From Straminergon stramineum (lineage: Eukaryota; Streptophyta; Bryopsida; Hypnales; Calliergonaceae): DNA of 64,000 nucleotides. Positions 63,228 through 64,000 of the stretch are shown one piece after another (the stretch's first letter is position 1; each line of letters begins with the position of its first letter). The notes beneath the pieces were generated by a model. It made no database searches and had not been told where the DNA came from. It was given only the letters and a program-made list of their open reading frames with translations. The stretch lies in contig OY987273.1 in the NCBI GenBank assembly GCA_963920665.1, positions 8,186,501 to 8,250,500 on the forward strand, given 5' to 3'. The position numbers were made by a program, and so were the translations under genes.

Positions 63228-64000
63228 CTACTTTACAACGTACTTCCTATGTCGGCCTCGCTCTATGATTAAGCCTATGCCAGGAAGTTCGTATCTAGAA
63301 CCCATGACCTTCGAGGACTCTTTCATCCCGTCTATGAGCAACTCCACCTTGTAGTCCCCGGTTCCCAATGGATTCAAACCAATGCGGTTTTCCTCAACAT
63401 ATGTTTGCATTTGGCCCGGTTGGCAGTTTGAATCTAGACGTCTGAGCCATGGTAGAAGTTCCCCCATGAGGGCGTCGTCTCTGCGATTATGGTGCCTCCA
63501 AGTGTCTAGGAATATGGCATTCCCATTCTCATTACAGACACTCTTGTTCGGAGAGTCGTCAATGAGAAGTGTATTATCCGAGGTGAAGGACGTGCTCCTA
63601 CTCGGATTGCAAAACAAGGTCTCGGAGAGCACTTTGATACAATGCACTTTCTCACCAAGATGAAAGAACTTTCCCGAAGAGTACTCTATCTTTTTGCATT
63701 GCTCCTCACTCAATATATCGTAGGGTGCTCTACAACCGCTGAACAGGTGTCCAGCGATGGGTTCTATGTTGCGCTTCAACATCGTGGTCCACACTAAGAC
63801 CCTATCCGCGATCGCCAAAACCTACCGGAGGAATTCACCCAGATTTTGCCGAGTGAATACCGCCTTGGGTCCGATGATGGTGGGATTTCTATGGCAGAGA
63901 ACATTGTCTTCGAGCTTGTACAGTTTGAATTTCTCCCCATAGGACTTCATCGCCGTATGGTAGAGTATGCCGTTCAAATCGAAGACAATGTTCAGCCACT
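63228..64000 (-). pseudogene. FCP1-like HAD phosphatase, runs off the window
   Basis: From the right edge the frame reads LNIVFDLNGILYHT, with the HAD nucleophile motif (FDLNG, the usual D-x-D being D-x-N here). Then come RVLVWTTMLKRNIEPI, corresponding to the VWTSA block, and DNTLLIDDSPNKSV, the C-terminal acidic motif. The end is WRHHNRRDDALMGELLPWL, typical of FCP1/NIF phosphatases. A TAG at 63822-63824 between LGEFLR and VLAIADR fits CAG to TAG. The related exon is at 788-1443. The replacement of the second Asp by Asn in DLN is seen in both copies and could abolish or alter phosphatase activity. Confidence 0.72.

Noticed and set aside
788..63824. Recoding of TAG as glutamine in this genome
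   Set aside because: TAA and TGA also appear at expected Gln and Arg positions, and TAG at expected Trp, all by C-to-T changes, and some frameshifts are present. Decay explains all of them; recoding explains only part.

Overview
The window looks like nuclear DNA of a land plant. It is AT-rich, has short spliceosomal introns with plant-like GT..AG sites, a Ty1/copia retrotransposon primed by initiator tRNA-Met, a plant-type hAT transposase and CACTA-type MITE ends. I cannot name the species. A seed-free plant or a gymnosperm is my guess, because the Tc1-like transposase and the GHTHEDID-type proteins are not typical of flowering plants. Almost everything coding here is mobile or multicopy and decayed. 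I saw no tRNA, rRNA or CRISPR array and no clear housekeeping gene.

Layout. (1) 0.8-7.4 kb, minus strand: a multi-exon gene with a ParB/sulfiredoxin-like GGQH domain at one end and an FCP1-like HAD phosphatase domain at the other. (2) 8.6-17 kb: AT-rich, gene-poor. (3) 17.1-22.9 kb, plus strand: an array of 20-bp palindromes, then a gene with a GHTHEDID RNase H-like (DUF7869-type) core. (4) 23.3-28.3 kb: a minisatellite, an array of a different 19-bp palindrome, then a second, diverged gene of the same family. (5) 29.6-30.4 kb: a TIR element. (6) 30.47-40.61 kb: a complete but old copia element on the minus strand, carrying a CACTA-type MITE and a gag-like insertion. (7) 40.6-48.4 kb: AT-rich, gene-poor. 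(8) 48.4-50.1 kb: a third palindrome family ahead of a pseudogene. (9) 51.4-56.2 kb: an unrecognised pseudogene, a full-length Tc1-like DD34E transposase and a hAT transposase, all minus and all decayed. (10) 57.5-61.3 kb: two divergent unrecognised pseudogenes, one with a RING-like Cys/His cluster. (11) 62.1-64.0 kb: an intact 315-codon ORF and a second FCP1-like HAD gene running off the end.

The main novelty is the palindromes. Three unrelated families occur, and each forms an array directly 5' of a protein-coding element. Family 1 (CATCTGGAGATCTCCAGATG, about 26 recognisable copies) also fills three of the five introns of the ParB/FCP1 gene. Family 2 (consensus TATCRTCGACTCGATGATA, 11 copies) precedes the second GHTHEDID gene. 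Family 3 (TTCAACTCGA and TCGAGTTGAA around 1 bp) precedes the 49.3-kb pseudogene. Within an array the palindrome is kept while the intervening sequence and period differ (about 51, 72, 80 or 114 bp). My inference is that these are binding sites for element-encoded, dimeric DNA-binding proteins, and that regions 1 and 3 may be parts of one element family.

A second theme is decay. Nearly every in-frame stop I checked is explained by C-to-T change (CAG to TAG, CAA to TAA, CGA to TGA, or TGG to TAG on the other strand), and most variants of the family 1 palindrome fall at its CAG/CTG positions. This fits deamination of methylated CG and CHG cytosines in silenced plant transposons.
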